DNA of 64,000 nucleotides from assembly GCA_963801255.1 (NCBI GenBank), contig CAWDEC010000012.1, positions 62,001-126,000 of the forward strand. The letters are read 5' to 3'. The translations under genes and the position numbers were made by a program. Positions within the stretch are counted from its first letter, which is position 1; every line of letters starts with the position of its first letter. Below are positions 43,591-52,563 of the stretch, in pieces. This DNA is from JAICXG01 sp963801255. GTDB taxonomy: Bacteria; Verrucomicrobiota; Verrucomicrobiia; Chthoniobacterales; UBA10450. A model generated the notes under the pieces. The model was not told where the DNA came from. It did not search any database and was given only the letters and a program-made list of their open reading frames with translations.

Positions 43591-45006
43591 TTGAAAGTCC
43601 TCGCCATCGACATCGGCACTTCTTCTGTGCGCAGCGCTCTTTTCGATGCGCAAGCGCGGCTGGTTCGCGCTTCGAAGGCGGCCAGAAGCTATCCCCTCCG
43701 GCATGACGTCGATCATGCGGCCGAACTCGATCCGGCGCTTCTTCTCCGTGCAACAAAGGATTGCCTGAACGAGACGCGGCGGCACCTGACGAAGCGCCAA
43801 CCGCAACTGATCGCAGCGTCCGGTTTTTGGCACAGCCTTCTCGGGCTCGATCGCGCCGGAAATCCGCTCACGCCCATTTACACCTGGGCCGATGCTCGTT
43901 GTGTGGATGATGCGTCTCTTCTGAGGCGACGAATGAACGAGCGCGCAATTCAGCAGCGCACCGGTTGCATGCTGCGCGCGTCCTTCTGGCCCGCAAAATT
44001 GCTCTGGCTGCAACGGACACGCCCGAAACTCTATCGTCGCGTGGCACGCTGGGTTTCGCCGGCAGAATGGATTTTTGAGCAACTCTTCGGCGTGCGGAGT
44101 TGCAGCCATTCCATGGCGAGCGGCACCGGACTTTACCATCTGGAACGGCACGCCTGGGACGAAGAACTGCTCGACACCGTTGGCCTGACGCTTGCCCAGT
44201 TGAATCCATTGCAGGACTGCGTCCAGCATCGGCAAGGAACCATCTTCACCGCCATCGGAGATGGAGCGGCTGGCAATCTGGGTTCTGGAGCAACCCGTCC
44301 CGGCTTGGTCGCCATCAACGTGGGAACGAGCGCGGCGGTTCGCACGATCGCGCCACCAGGCACTCCACTCCCCTTCGGACTCTTCCGCTTTGTTGTCGAT
44401 GAGCAACGCTGCTTGCTTGGGGGAGCGATCAGCAACGCGGGAAGTCTGCGCGCATGGTGCTTGCGCGAGCTGCGCCTGCCTAACGAAAAGCGCGAGATCG
44501 AAAAATTACTTCGACAAAAGTGGAAGGAGATTGCTCGCCTAACGATTCTTCCCTTCTGGGTGAGCGAACGCGCGCCGACCTGGCCGGATGATCTTAGCGG
44601 AACAGTTATCGGTCTAAGTCAGGCAACGACCGCAGCCGACTTGCTGGCCGCGACAGTCGCTGCCTCGTTCCATCGCCTGGCGGAAGTCCTGCGTGAATTG
44701 GAAACCGCGACCGGCAGGGCCAAGAAGATCATTGTTTCCGGTGGTGTTGTGCAATCGACGGTCTCGCTGCAAATGCTGGCCGATTCGTTAGGCCGAGAAG
44801 TGGAGATTTGCGCAGAGCCGGAGGCTTCACTGCGTGGCGCAGCGGTCCATGCGCTCGAACAACTCGGCTGTGAAGTGCCGGCAGCGAAGATCAAACGCCG
44901 ACTGCAAAACCGTCCTGTTCAAACCGCGCAAAAGCGCAAAGAGGCTGCGCAACAACGAGAGCTGGAACGAATACTGGCCAATCAGTCCTCGAAACGAGGA
45001 CACTAA
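43591..45006 (+). CDS. FGGY-family carbohydrate kinase (gluconokinase-like)
   Basis: 471 residues, TTG start at 43591 ('LKVLAIDIGTSSVRSALFDA'). Both FGGY halves are present: the N-terminal phosphate loop 'DIGTSSVRSA', the 'TPIYTWADARC' sugar-side motif, 'GLVAINVGTSAAVRTIA' (second phosphate loop) and 'KKIIVSGGVVQSTVSLQMLA' (adenosine loop). Closest by eye to gluconate/xylulose-type kinases; the sugar is not certain. Three exact 9-mers lie inside this gene (44478, 44537, 44785), encoding PNE, LT and SLG. It has a lone context, divergent from the Usp gene. Confidence 0.9.
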   Translation: MKVLAIDIGTSSVRSALFDAQARLVRASKAARSYPLRHDVDHAAELDPALLLRATKDCLNETRRHLTKRQPQLIAASGFWHSLLGLDRAGNPLTPIYTWADARCVDDASLLRRRMNERAIQQRTGCMLRASFWPAKLLWLQRTRPKLYRRVARWVSPAEWIFEQLFGVRSCSHSMASGTGLYHLERHAWDEELLDTVGLTLAQLNPLQDCVQHRQGTIFTAIGDGAAGNLGSGATRPGLVAINVGTSAAVRTIAPPGTPLPFGLFRFVVDEQRCLLGGAISNAGSLRAWCLRELRLPNEKREIEKLLRQKWKEIARLTILPFWVSERAPTWPDDLSGTVIGLSQATTAADLLAATVAASFHRLAEVLRELETATGRAKKIIVSGGVVQSTVSLQMLADSLGREVEICAEPEASLRGAAVHALEQLGCEVPAAKIKRRLQNRPVQTAQKRKEAAQQRELERILANQSSKRGH

Positions 45007-45069
45007 CCGAAATATTCAGTCGTTAGGCCAGCAGACACGAAGCCCGACTCGAAGCATGTCTCCCCCGCC

Positions 45070-45891
45070 CTAGTCTCGATCCAGCGCTTTGAGCCAGCCC
45101 ATGACCATATCGTGCTTCGGCTTCTCTCCCGCCCGTTCGAAAATGAAAACAAGGTTCGCCAGCATTCGCATCAGCACGAGCCGCGGCGAGGCAGGCGCGA
45201 AATAACTCGATTGTGTTTTCAGTTTCTGCCGCGCCAGAATCGCCTCGCAGTCCGCCCGGGAGAGGATGCGTCCGGCGTGAAAGGGATCGAACAAAATCCG
45301 CTCGTAACGGGCGATGAAATGACCCGGCAAGTTAATTCCCTCGATCGGCATGTTGGCGCGCTTGCCCACGATCACATACATCATCGCGAGAGAGATTGGG
45401 ATTCCTCGGCGCGTTTCCATCACGTCGCTCAGAAAAGAGTTTTTTGGGTCGTAATAATCCTCCGCGTTGCCGCGAAAGCACAGGTCTTCCGCCATGAACG
45501 TCGTGAGAGTCTGAAGCCGTTCGCGCGATGAGCTGGCCTGATCGACGAGCATGCGCAGCCGCCGTCCCCATGCATCGAGCCGGCGTCGCAACTTCGCGAT
45601 CGGAGCCTCGGGCTCAAAGCATCGGGTCAGCAGCCACCAGGCGGATTCGATGTCGCCGTGCTCGGGGAAGAGATGCGCGCAAAGCAACATCTCATCCTGC
45701 GCTTCGTCGGTTTCGATTCGTTCAAGAATGTCGCGCACGTGTGCTTCGACGGCGGCGTCATCGACGGTGAGTAGCTCGCGCAAAGCGGCGATGCCCTCTC
45801 GACCGGAGTCGATCAACTGCGCTTTGAGCAGCTGGACCGTCTCCGGGTCATTATCGCGCAGTAGCCGCACGATCGCGTCTTTTTGAAACAT
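45070..45891 (-). CDS. SirB1/transglutaminase-like protein
   Basis: 273 residues. The C-terminal half has 'DPKNSFLSDVMETRRGIPIS' followed by LAMMYVIVGKRANMPIEGINLPGHFIARY, the hallmark of the SirB1 (transglutaminase-like core 2) family. The N-terminal 90 residues are helical ('DNDPETVQLLKAQLIDSGRE'), HEAT-like. The family's function is unresolved; some members accompany tRNA or protein modification genes. It is cytoplasmic by absence of a signal. Confidence 0.85.
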   Translation of the reverse strand: MFQKDAIVRLLRDNDPETVQLLKAQLIDSGREGIAALRELLTVDDAAVEAHVRDILERIETDEAQDEMLLCAHLFPEHGDIESAWWLLTRCFEPEAPIAKLRRRLDAWGRRLRMLVDQASSSRERLQTLTTFMAEDLCFRGNAEDYYDPKNSFLSDVMETRRGIPISLAMMYVIVGKRANMPIEGINLPGHFIARYERILFDPFHAGRILSRADCEAILARQKLKTQSSYFAPASPRLVLMRMLANLVFIFERAGEKPKHDMVMGWLKALDRD

Positions 45892-46017
45892 AAACGGTTT
45901 TACGATTTCCGACGGCGTTAGGCAACGAAAAGGGCTGATTGATCGCGAAGAAAGAGAAGATTGCGAAGGCTGGCCAGCTCCCTCGTTAGTCGTTAGGCCG
46001 ATTTATTATTCGGTTCG

Positions 46018-46431
46018 TTAAGGGAGTCGATCGGCTGTCTCTTCTACATCGAACGCTTCCAAAATGATGGTGGCCATTCCGCTTTGTTCCGTATGGCTTA
46101 GGCTGATCCAGACTCGGCCAACTTCGCGTTCGTTAGCCATCTTCTCCGCGCCGCCGCTCAGAACAACATACGGCTCGCCGCTCTCTTTTTTGCGCACGTC
46201 GAGATCGCGCCAGGCCATCGATTTGCCGATGCCGGTTCCGAAAGCCTTCGAAAGTGCTTCCTTGGCGGCAAAGCGCGCCGCGAAATGGCGTGCAGGAAAT
46301 TTCATCGAGTTCGAATAGGCAATTTCCCCATCCGTAAAGACGCGTCTCAAAAACCGCTCGCCGAAACGATCGATCGAATTTTGGATGCGATCACAATCGA
46401 CCAGGTCGATACCGATGCCGATTATTCTCAT
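46018..46431 (-). CDS. acpS: Holo-[acyl carrier protein] synthase
   Basis: 137 residues. 'IIGIGIDLVDCDRIQNSIDR' (the GID metal motif) and 'FAAKEALSKAFGTGIG' (the second metal/CoA motif) are diagnostic. It transfers phosphopantetheine from CoA to carrier-protein serines, so it may act on the carrier protein at 23207 as well as the fatty acid ACP. Its ATG overlaps the pdxJ stop by four bases, the pdxJ-acpS pairing common in many phyla. It is the last gene of the accB-accC-thiE-pfkB-pdxJ-acpS run. Confidence 0.95.
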   Translation of the reverse strand: MRIIGIGIDLVDCDRIQNSIDRFGERFLRRVFTDGEIAYSNSMKFPARHFAARFAAKEALSKAFGTGIGKSMAWRDLDVRKKESGEPYVVLSGGAEKMANEREVGRVWISLSHTEQSGMATIILEAFDVEETADRLP

Positions 46432-47180
46432 CCCGGGTAATCTCGCAGGAGCGCCAGCATTTCTCCGACGGCCTTCTCCAACCCGACAAAGATTGCGCGC
46501 GAGACGATCGAGTGCCCGATGTTCAATTCAGTCAGGTGCGGAATTTGATGAATGAGTGTGACGTTGCGGTAGTTGATGCCGTGACCGGCGTTGACCTGCA
46601 GGCCGGAACTCGCCGCCTGGCGCGCAGCGATGCCGAGACGTTCCAGCTCCTGCTGTTCCACTCTGTCGGTGTAAGCGTTGGCCAACGCACCGGTATGCAG
46701 TTCCACAATATCCGCCCTGAGGCGTGCGGCCGCTTTCACTTGTTCGGGTTCTGGATTGATAAAAAGACTGACGCGGACTCCCACGGCGTGAAGACGTTTG
46801 ATCGTCGGCGCCAGCGCGCGCTCGTGCCTGACAAGATCGAGCCCGCCTTCGGTGGTGATTTCCTCACGTTTCTCGGGAACGAGACAGACTTCATCAGGTT
46901 GTAACCGCAGCGCAAAATCGATGATTTCAGGCGTATTGCTCATTTCCAGATTGAGCTTGGTCATGATGTTGGCACGGAGACGTTCGACATCGCGCCTTTG
47001 AATATGCCGACGGTCGGCGCGCAGGTGCACAGTGATGCCACTGGCGCCCGCGCGCTCGCAAATACTGGCCGCCACGACGGGATCGGGTTCGGCGTTTTTC
47101 GAGTCCGGCATCGTGGCGTAGCGCGCCTGCCGGAGAGTGCCGATGTGATCGACGTTTACACCGAGTCTAAGCGTGGCCAT
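46428..47180 (-). CDS. pdxJ: Pyridoxine 5'-phosphate synthase
   Basis: 250 residues. 'LRLGVNVDHIGTLRQARYAT' (the NVDHxATLRxAR signature), 'HLRADRRHIQRRDVERLR', 'CLVPEKREEITTEGGLDL' and 'VNAGHGINYRNV' fit PdxJ over its whole length. It condenses aminoacetone-phosphate and deoxyxylulose 5-phosphate to pyridoxine 5'-phosphate. It overlaps acpS (ATGA). Confidence 0.97.
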   Translation of the reverse strand: MATLRLGVNVDHIGTLRQARYATMPDSKNAEPDPVVAASICERAGASGITVHLRADRRHIQRRDVERLRANIMTKLNLEMSNTPEIIDFALRLQPDEVCLVPEKREEITTEGGLDLVRHERALAPTIKRLHAVGVRVSLFINPEPEQVKAAARLRADIVELHTGALANAYTDRVEQQELERLGIAARQAASSGLQVNAGHGINYRNVTLIHQIPHLTELNIGHSIVSRAIFVGLEKAVGEMLALLRDYPG

Positions 47181-47273
47181 TTCGTTTCAATAGGTGCGCT
47201 CTTCCGGGAAAGGCAAACGCGGACGCTTCCATCGGTTTGCCCTCAAGCCCGCGCCGCGGTCAGCGGGTTATCG

Positions 47274-48191
47274 TTAGGGCAAAACCTCAAACTGGCTCAT
47301 GACGCGAAACATCTCGTAGCGCTCGGCGATTTCTTCGCTCGTTAGGCGACGGAGCCGGTCGAGGCTGAAGGCTTCCACATTAAAACTGGCCAGCACGCTC
47401 CCGTATATCACCGCTTTCCGCAGTCTGCCGAAGTCAATCTCGTCGGCCGGGCTCGATGCCAGATAGCCGGCCAATCCGCCCGCGAAAGTGTCCCCTGCCC
47501 CAGTGGGGTCGTGGATGTCTTCGAGCGGATACGCACCGCAACTGAAGAAATCATCGGGACCGAAAAGGAGCGCGCCGTGCTCGCCTTTTTTCACCGCCAC
47601 ATAGCGCGGACCCTTGCGGCGGATCGCCCGGCCAGCACGGATCAGGCTGGTGTCGCCAGTCATCTGGCGCGCTTCGCTATCGTTGAGAATGAGCAGGTCG
47701 ACTCGCGGGAGAAGCGCGTCGAGATCTTTACGCGTGGTCTCGATCCAAAGATCCATCGTATCGGCGACAACGAAGCGCGGCCGACGCATCTGATCCAGAA
47801 CGTGCGCTTGCAACGAAGGCGCGATATTCGCCAGGAGAACGAACTCGGTTTCGCGGAAATTCTCCGGCAAGGCCGGCTTGAAGTCTTCGAAGACGTTGAG
47901 CGCGACGGATCGTGTCTCGCGCGTATTGAGATCCCAGGCGTATTCGCCCGACCAGCGAAACGTCTTACCTTTGACGCGCTCCACACCCGCGGCATCGATC
48001 CCGCGTTTTCTCCAAAATTCGAATTCCGGCTCGGGAAAATCGTCGCCCACTACTCCAACCAAATTGACTGGTGAGAAAAAACTCGCGCCGACCGCAGCGT
48101 AGGAGGCCGAACCGCCGAGCTGATCAGCATGTTCTTCCACAGGAGTTTTGACGGTGTCTAATGCGATCGAACCAACAACAAGGACGGACAT
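47274..48191 (-). CDS. PfkB-family sugar kinase
   Basis: 305 residues. 'VLVVGSIALDTVKTPVEEHA', 'LGGSASYAAVGASFFSPVNL' (PfkB signature 1) and 'DPTGAGDTFAGGLAGYLAS' (signature 2 with the catalytic Asp) are present. The closest type by eye is the adenosine/ribokinase-like group without a defined sugar. The stop TAA is inside the near-copy CCCTAACGA at 47271-47279, and an exact 9-mer is at 47339. It lies 8 bases after thiE on the same strand. Confidence 0.92.
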   Translation of the reverse strand: MSVLVVGSIALDTVKTPVEEHADQLGGSASYAAVGASFFSPVNLVGVVGDDFPEPEFEFWRKRGIDAAGVERVKGKTFRWSGEYAWDLNTRETRSVALNVFEDFKPALPENFRETEFVLLANIAPSLQAHVLDQMRRPRFVVADTMDLWIETTRKDLDALLPRVDLLILNDSEARQMTGDTSLIRAGRAIRRKGPRYVAVKKGEHGALLFGPDDFFSCGAYPLEDIHDPTGAGDTFAGGLAGYLASSPADEIDFGRLRKAVIYGSVLASFNVEAFSLDRLRRLTSEEIAERYEMFRVMSQFEVLP

Positions 48192-48199
48192 TGCAATTT

Positions 48200-48868
48200 C
48201 TAGTTTCGAATTTCTGGTTTTTGATTTTCGGACAGCAGTGTTTTCGCTTGGCGAGTGGCGGCGGCGATGTCGGCCGCTTGCAGCAAACCAGATACGATGA
48301 CGACGCGCCGTGCGCCAGCCGCCATCACTTGCGAAAGGTTGTTCAGCTTGATCCCGCCGATGCAGAAGATCGGTCGCCTAACGATTTCATGGACGCGACC
48401 GATGTCGCGGAGGCCAATCGGCTGGTAGTCCGGCTTGGTCGGCGTGGCAAAGAGCGGGCCAAAGCCGATGTAATCCGCGCCTTCCTCGATCGCTCCGATC
48501 GCTTGAGCGAGGGTGTGGGTGGATTTGCCGATCGCGCAATCGCGCTTAACGACTGCCCGCGCGGCGGCAATCGTGAGGTCGCCCTGACCAAGATGCAAAC
48601 CTTCGATGGCGAGATCGCGCGCAATTTCGGCGTGGTCGTTAATGATCATCGGGACGCCGGCCTTGCTCGTTAGGCAATGAAGTTCTTCCGCGAGCTTTGC
48701 CAGTTCGGCGACCGATTGGTTCTTCCCTCGCAATTGAATGATGTCGGCCCCGCCGCGCAGCAATTCGTCGGCAACCGCGAGCGCGCGCGCGGGCTTGACG
48801 TAGCCGAGATCGAGGATGGCATAGAGCCGGGCGCGCGCCAGGACTTCGTTAGGCGCGACCACGCTCAA
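48200..48868 (-). CDS. thiE: Thiamine phosphate synthase
   Basis: 222 residues. 'GGADIIQLRGKNQSVAELAK', 'VPMIINDHAEIARDLAIEGL' and 'ADYIGFGPLFATPTKPDYQP' are the pyrophosphate/thiazole-phosphate binding motifs of ThiE. It joins HMP-PP and thiazole phosphate. Its ATG overlaps the accC stop (ATGA at 48865-48868). Three exact copies of the repeated 9-mer lie inside (48376, 48667, 48847), the densest in any single gene here together with the FGGY kinase. Confidence 0.95.
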   Translation of the reverse strand: MSVVAPNEVLARARLYAILDLGYVKPARALAVADELLRGGADIIQLRGKNQSVAELAKLAEELHCLTSKAGVPMIINDHAEIARDLAIEGLHLGQGDLTIAAARAVVKRDCAIGKSTHTLAQAIGAIEEGADYIGFGPLFATPTKPDYQPIGLRDIGRVHEIVRRPIFCIGGIKLNNLSQVMAAGARRVVIVSGLLQAADIAAATRQAKTLLSENQKPEIRN

Positions 48869-50250
48869 TCGGTCAGACGGCTGTTCGAGTGAAAAAGCTC
48901 GAAGGTTTCCGAGTTCATGATCCGGTCGACAAAGCCGGTATCGTAGTTGCCGCGGCGAAAGTCGGCGTTGCGCATGATGGCGTTGTGAAAGGGGATCGTC
49001 GTTTTGATTCCAGCGATGAGATACTCGCCGAGCGCCCGACGCATGCGCGCGATAGCCGAGTCGCGTGTTGCGCCGACGGCAATCAATTTCGCGATCAGCG
49101 AGTCATAATTAGGCGGCACGGTGTAACCACTGTAGGCATGGGAGTCGACGCGCACCCCGCGGCCGCCAGGCGCGTAGTAGAAATTGATTCGTCCTGCTGA
49201 GGGTTGAAAATTGCGCGCCGGATCTTCGGCATTAATCCGGCATTGAATGGCGTGAGAACGAGGCAGTGGCTTTTGCACATGCGGAGACAATTTATTGCCG
49301 GCCGCGATGCGGATCTGCTCTTTCACTAAATCGCACCCGTAAACCTCTTCGGTGATCGTGTGCTCGACCTGGATGCGCGTGTTCATCTCAATGAAATAGA
49401 AATGGCCCTCCTCATCGACCAGGAATTCCATCGTGCCGCAATTGGTGTAGCCGACGGATTCAGCGAGCTTCACTGCCGCCTGACCCATGCGCTTACGCAA
49501 CGCCGGTGTCAGGAGCGGCGACGGGCATTCTTCGATAACCTTTTGATTCCGACGCTGAATGGAACAATCACGTTCTCCGAGGTGAACGATGTGGCCATGT
49601 TCATCCGCCACGATCTGGAATTCGATGTGGTGCGGATTAATGAGTAACTTCTCAATGTAAACCTCCGGATTGCCGAACGCCTTTTCCGCTTCCATGCGCG
49701 CGCCATGGTAACCCTGGACAAGACTCACTTCGTTATGAGCGGCGCGCATCCCACGGCCGCCGCCGCCCGAAACGGCTTTGATCATCACCGGATAGCCGAT
49801 TCGCTTGGCAACTCGGATTGCTTCCGCTTCGTTCTCGACGATACCGTCGCTTCCCGGAGTCACCGGCACGCCGGCTTTGCGCGCGGCGGTGCGAGCAGAA
49901 TTCTTATCGCCCATCGCGCGCATCGCCTCGGCCCGTGGGCCGATGAACTTGATGTTGCAGCTTTCGCAGACTTCGGCGAAATGCGCGTTTTCCGCGAGGA
50001 AACCATAGCCGGGATGAATCGCGTCGACATCGCCAACTTCCGCTGCGCTCATGATGCGATCGATCTTAAGATAACTTTCAGAGCTCGGTGGCGCGCCGAT
50101 GCAGATCGCTTCATCGGCCAGCTGCACGTGGAGCGAATCGACGTCCGCCTCCGAATAAACCGCCAGGGTGCGAATGCCGAATTCCTTGCAGGCGCGGATA
50201 ACGCGCAGGGCGATCTCGCCACGATTGGCGATGAGGATTTTCTCGAACAT
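48865..50250 (-). CDS. accC: Acetyl-CoA carboxylase, biotin carboxylase subunit
   Basis: 461 residues, full length: 'FEKILIANRGEIALRVIRAC', the ATP-grasp glycine loop 'KAVSGGGGRGMRAAHNE', 'ERDCSIQRRNQKVIEECPSP' and 'FIEMNTRIQVEHTITEEVYG'. It carboxylates biotin on AccB using ATP and bicarbonate, the first step of fatty acid synthesis. It is 29 bases downstream of accB. The gap holds two exact 9-mers (50253, 50278), one of them two bases before the ATG. Confidence 0.98.
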   Translation of the reverse strand: MFEKILIANRGEIALRVIRACKEFGIRTLAVYSEADVDSLHVQLADEAICIGAPPSSESYLKIDRIMSAAEVGDVDAIHPGYGFLAENAHFAEVCESCNIKFIGPRAEAMRAMGDKNSARTAARKAGVPVTPGSDGIVENEAEAIRVAKRIGYPVMIKAVSGGGGRGMRAAHNEVSLVQGYHGARMEAEKAFGNPEVYIEKLLINPHHIEFQIVADEHGHIVHLGERDCSIQRRNQKVIEECPSPLLTPALRKRMGQAAVKLAESVGYTNCGTMEFLVDEEGHFYFIEMNTRIQVEHTITEEVYGCDLVKEQIRIAAGNKLSPHVQKPLPRSHAIQCRINAEDPARNFQPSAGRINFYYAPGGRGVRVDSHAYSGYTVPPNYDSLIAKLIAVGATRDSAIARMRRALGEYLIAGIKTTIPFHNAIMRNADFRRGNYDTGFVDRIMNSETFELFHSNSRLTD

Positions 50251-50279
50251 TCGCCTAACGAATAGCCGGGACGCCTTGC

Positions 50280-50741
50280 CTAACGAACCCTGAAAAGCGC
50301 CTGTCCGAACTGGACCGGCTTGCCGCTTTCCGCCACGACCTCAGCGATCACACCGCTGACTTCGGCTTTGATCTCATTCATGACTTTCATCGCCTCGATG
50401 ATACAGACGACGCTGTCTTCGTTCACCTCTTTGCCGACTTCGACGAAGGGTGGCGATTCAGGTGAAGGCGAGCGATAAAAAGTGCCGACCATCGGCGAGA
50501 CGATCTCCTTCGCAGCCGCCGATTCAGCGGGCTGCGTCGCAGGCAGGGAAGGTGCCTGTGCACCAGGCGCAACAGGTGCGGGCATCGTCGCGATCGGTGC
50601 CGTGGCGGGCGCGGTAATAACGGTTTGCGCGGTTACGCCCTTTTGCAGTTTGAGACGAAAACCATCCTTCTCCATCTCGAAAACAGAGAGGTCGTTTTTC
50701 TTCATCAAGTCGATGATCGCTTTAATATCCTTGAGTTCCAA
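50280..50741 (-). CDS. accB: Acetyl-CoA carboxylase, biotin carboxyl carrier protein
   Basis: 153 residues. N-terminal 'MELKDIKAIIDLMKKNDLSV', then a proline/alanine-rich linker, then the biotinyl domain with 'VSPMVGTFYRSPSPESPPFV' and 'CIIEAMKVMNEIKAEVSGVI', where Lys in EAMKV is the biotin site. The stop codon TAG is part of an exact 9-mer (50278-50286). First gene of the accB-accC-thiE-pfkB-pdxJ-acpS run. Confidence 0.97.
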   Translation of the reverse strand: MELKDIKAIIDLMKKNDLSVFEMEKDGFRLKLQKGVTAQTVITAPATAPIATMPAPVAPGAQAPSLPATQPAESAAAKEIVSPMVGTFYRSPSPESPPFVEVGKEVNEDSVVCIIEAMKVMNEIKAEVSGVIAEVVAESGKPVQFGQALFRVR

Positions 50742-50985
50742 AGGCGCTTCCTTTCCGCGTTAGTGAGGACGTTAGGTAAAGCGTTTTTGTGAGCGGGGTC
50801 AAGCCGGTGCTTCGCTCGCGCGCCCGGGCCGGGAGCCGCTCCAATGACGAAATATCAACATCACCATTTTAGCTTGAACGCGCGCGGTATCGTCAAAAAT
50901 CTCACTTACGAGGCCGGAACGAATAATGAAAAGAGTCCTGCTGGCGACGCTGGCGCCCAACAGGAATGGCTTTTGGATGCTTCTG

Positions 50986-51675
50986 TTAGCGACGAAGTGC
51001 CATCGGTCGATCGGCCGCGATCCTGCCATCACGCAGTTCGATCTTTCGAGTCGCGATGGCCGCAACTTCGGAGCTGTGGGTAACAAGAATTAAAGTAGCC
51101 ATCTGCTCATGAGCGATTTTCTCCAGCAGATCCAGCACGAGTTTGGCTGCGGCGCTGTCCAGATTGCCAGTCGGTTCATCCGCGATGAGGAGCCGCGGGC
51201 GATGAATCAAGGCGCGCGCGATCGCCGTACGTTGTTGTTCGCCTCCGCTTAATTGATGCACAAAATGATTGGCGCGATTCGTCAGGCCAACGCGTTCCAG
51301 CAGTTCTTCCGCCCTCGTTGTGGCTTCGTTAGGCGCTACACCCTGGAGGAGAAGCGGCAGACTCACGTTTTCCAGAGCATTCATGGTGGGAAGAAGATTG
51401 AAAAACTGAAAAACAAGTCCGAGCCGGCGCCGGCGAAACTCGGTCAATTGTGCATCATCCGCTTTCGTTAGGTCGAGGTTATCGACCACGATCTCACCTG
51501 TCGTTGGCCGATCGAGCCCGGCAATGAGATGCAGCAGCGTGCTCTTGCCACAACCACTCGGACCAACAATGGCAACAAATTCATGGTGCTCGATCTCGAG
51601 GGAAATATCTTCCAGAGCACGCACCGAACGCTCGCCGGTCTGGTAATAACGACTAATCTTTTGTAGCGAAATCAT
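50986..51675 (-). CDS. ABC transporter ATP-binding protein, LolD/MacB type
   Basis: 229 residues. Walker A 'GPSGCGKSTLLHLIAGLDRP', Q-loop, signature 'LSGGEQQRTAIARALIHRPR', Walker B 'LLIADEPTGNLDSAAAKLVL' and the H-loop 'LVTHSSEVA'. 'YYQTGERSVRALEDISLEIE' at the N-terminus is typical of the LolD/FtsE/MacB family, which drives lipoprotein release or export. The partner permease is not in the adjacent region. The gap 50742-50985 shows nothing else of note. Confidence 0.9.
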   Translation of the reverse strand: MISLQKISRYYQTGERSVRALEDISLEIEHHEFVAIVGPSGCGKSTLLHLIAGLDRPTTGEIVVDNLDLTKADDAQLTEFRRRRLGLVFQFFNLLPTMNALENVSLPLLLQGVAPNEATTRAEELLERVGLTNRANHFVHQLSGGEQQRTAIARALIHRPRLLIADEPTGNLDSAAAKLVLDLLEKIAHEQMATLILVTHSSEVAAIATRKIELRDGRIAADRPMALRR

Positions 51676-51710
51676 GCCAGCGACCGCTCATCTACCCGGC
51701 GCGATAGCCG

Positions 51711-52544
51711 ATGCAAGATCGCCGATCGATTTCCGCCGCAATGATCGCCCTTCCTGAATCATTCATGACCGCAGCCCCAATCCTAACTCCAGTTTCTCGC
51801 ATCACGGTTCCGCCAAGATTTCGAATCGTGGCCGAAACCGAGGATTATCTCGTTGTCGATAAGCCGCCTTTCCTGCTCATTCATCCGAGCAAGCCGGACG
51901 GCACGCCAACGCTTTGGGCCGCGCTACGCGAACTCCTCGCATTTGAGTTGGTCAACGGCGGTCAGGTCTCGATCGTGAACCGGCTCGATCGGGAGACCAG
52001 CGGGCTCGTGCTCATTGCCAAAAACCTTTCGACCGCACGGCGATTTGGTCGCGCGATGGAACGACACCAGATCGCCAAGGAATATCTCGCGATCGTTGCT
52101 GGATGGCCGGACTGGCCAGCAACAACGGTCGACGCGCCTCTCCTGCGGCAGGGTGACTTCCAGCACTCGGACATCTGGCTCAAGCAAATGATTCACGAAA
52201 AAGGCGCGCCGGCGGTAACGGATTTCCGAGTCGAGAAACAATTCGTTAGGCACGGAGCCGGTGGTGGCCAGTTTGCCGTCGTACGCGCATTCCCCCGCAC
52301 CGGCCGGACGCACCAGATCCGAGTGCATCTTGCGCATCTCGGTCATCCGATTGTCGGCGACAAGATTTATGGCCCTAACGAGCAGCTCTACCTTCGCTTC
52401 ATCGAAAAGGGTTGGACGGAGGAGTTGGAGCGCGAATTGTTTCTGCCGCGGCACGCTCTCCATTCGGCTCGCCTTCGCGTAATGGACGAATTCGACTGCC
52501 AGAATCCGTTACCCGACGATCTGGCTCGCTTCGTTTGCGATTAA
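51711..52544 (+). CDS. RluA-family RNA pseudouridine synthase
   Basis: Up to 277 residues (ATGs at 51711, 51741 or 51765). 'DYLVVDKPPFLLIHPSKPDG' and the catalytic 'VNRLDRETSGLVLIAKNLST' (Asp of the HRLDxxTSG motif, here with NRLD), then 'KEYLAIVAG' and 'FPRTGRTHQIRVHLAHLGHP' followed by IVGDKIYG, fit the RluA/RluD family. It isomerises uridine in rRNA or tRNA; the site is not predictable. Transcribed divergently from the LolD-like gene. A 9-mer copy at 52243 encodes FVR. Confidence 0.93.
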   Translation: MQDRRSISAAMIALPESFMTAAPILTPVSRITVPPRFRIVAETEDYLVVDKPPFLLIHPSKPDGTPTLWAALRELLAFELVNGGQVSIVNRLDRETSGLVLIAKNLSTARRFGRAMERHQIAKEYLAIVAGWPDWPATTVDAPLLRQGDFQHSDIWLKQMIHEKGAPAVTDFRVEKQFVRHGAGGGQFAVVRAFPRTGRTHQIRVHLAHLGHPIVGDKIYGPNEQLYLRFIEKGWTEELERELFLPRHALHSARLRVMDEFDCQNPLPDDLARFVCD

Positions 52545-52563
52545 AAAGGGGGAGCCCAGGTCT

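Noticed and set aside
50799..51086. Possible small gene between accB and the LolD-like gene
   Set aside because: No start signals or family resemblance, and it overlaps the 3' end of the ABC gene in another frame.
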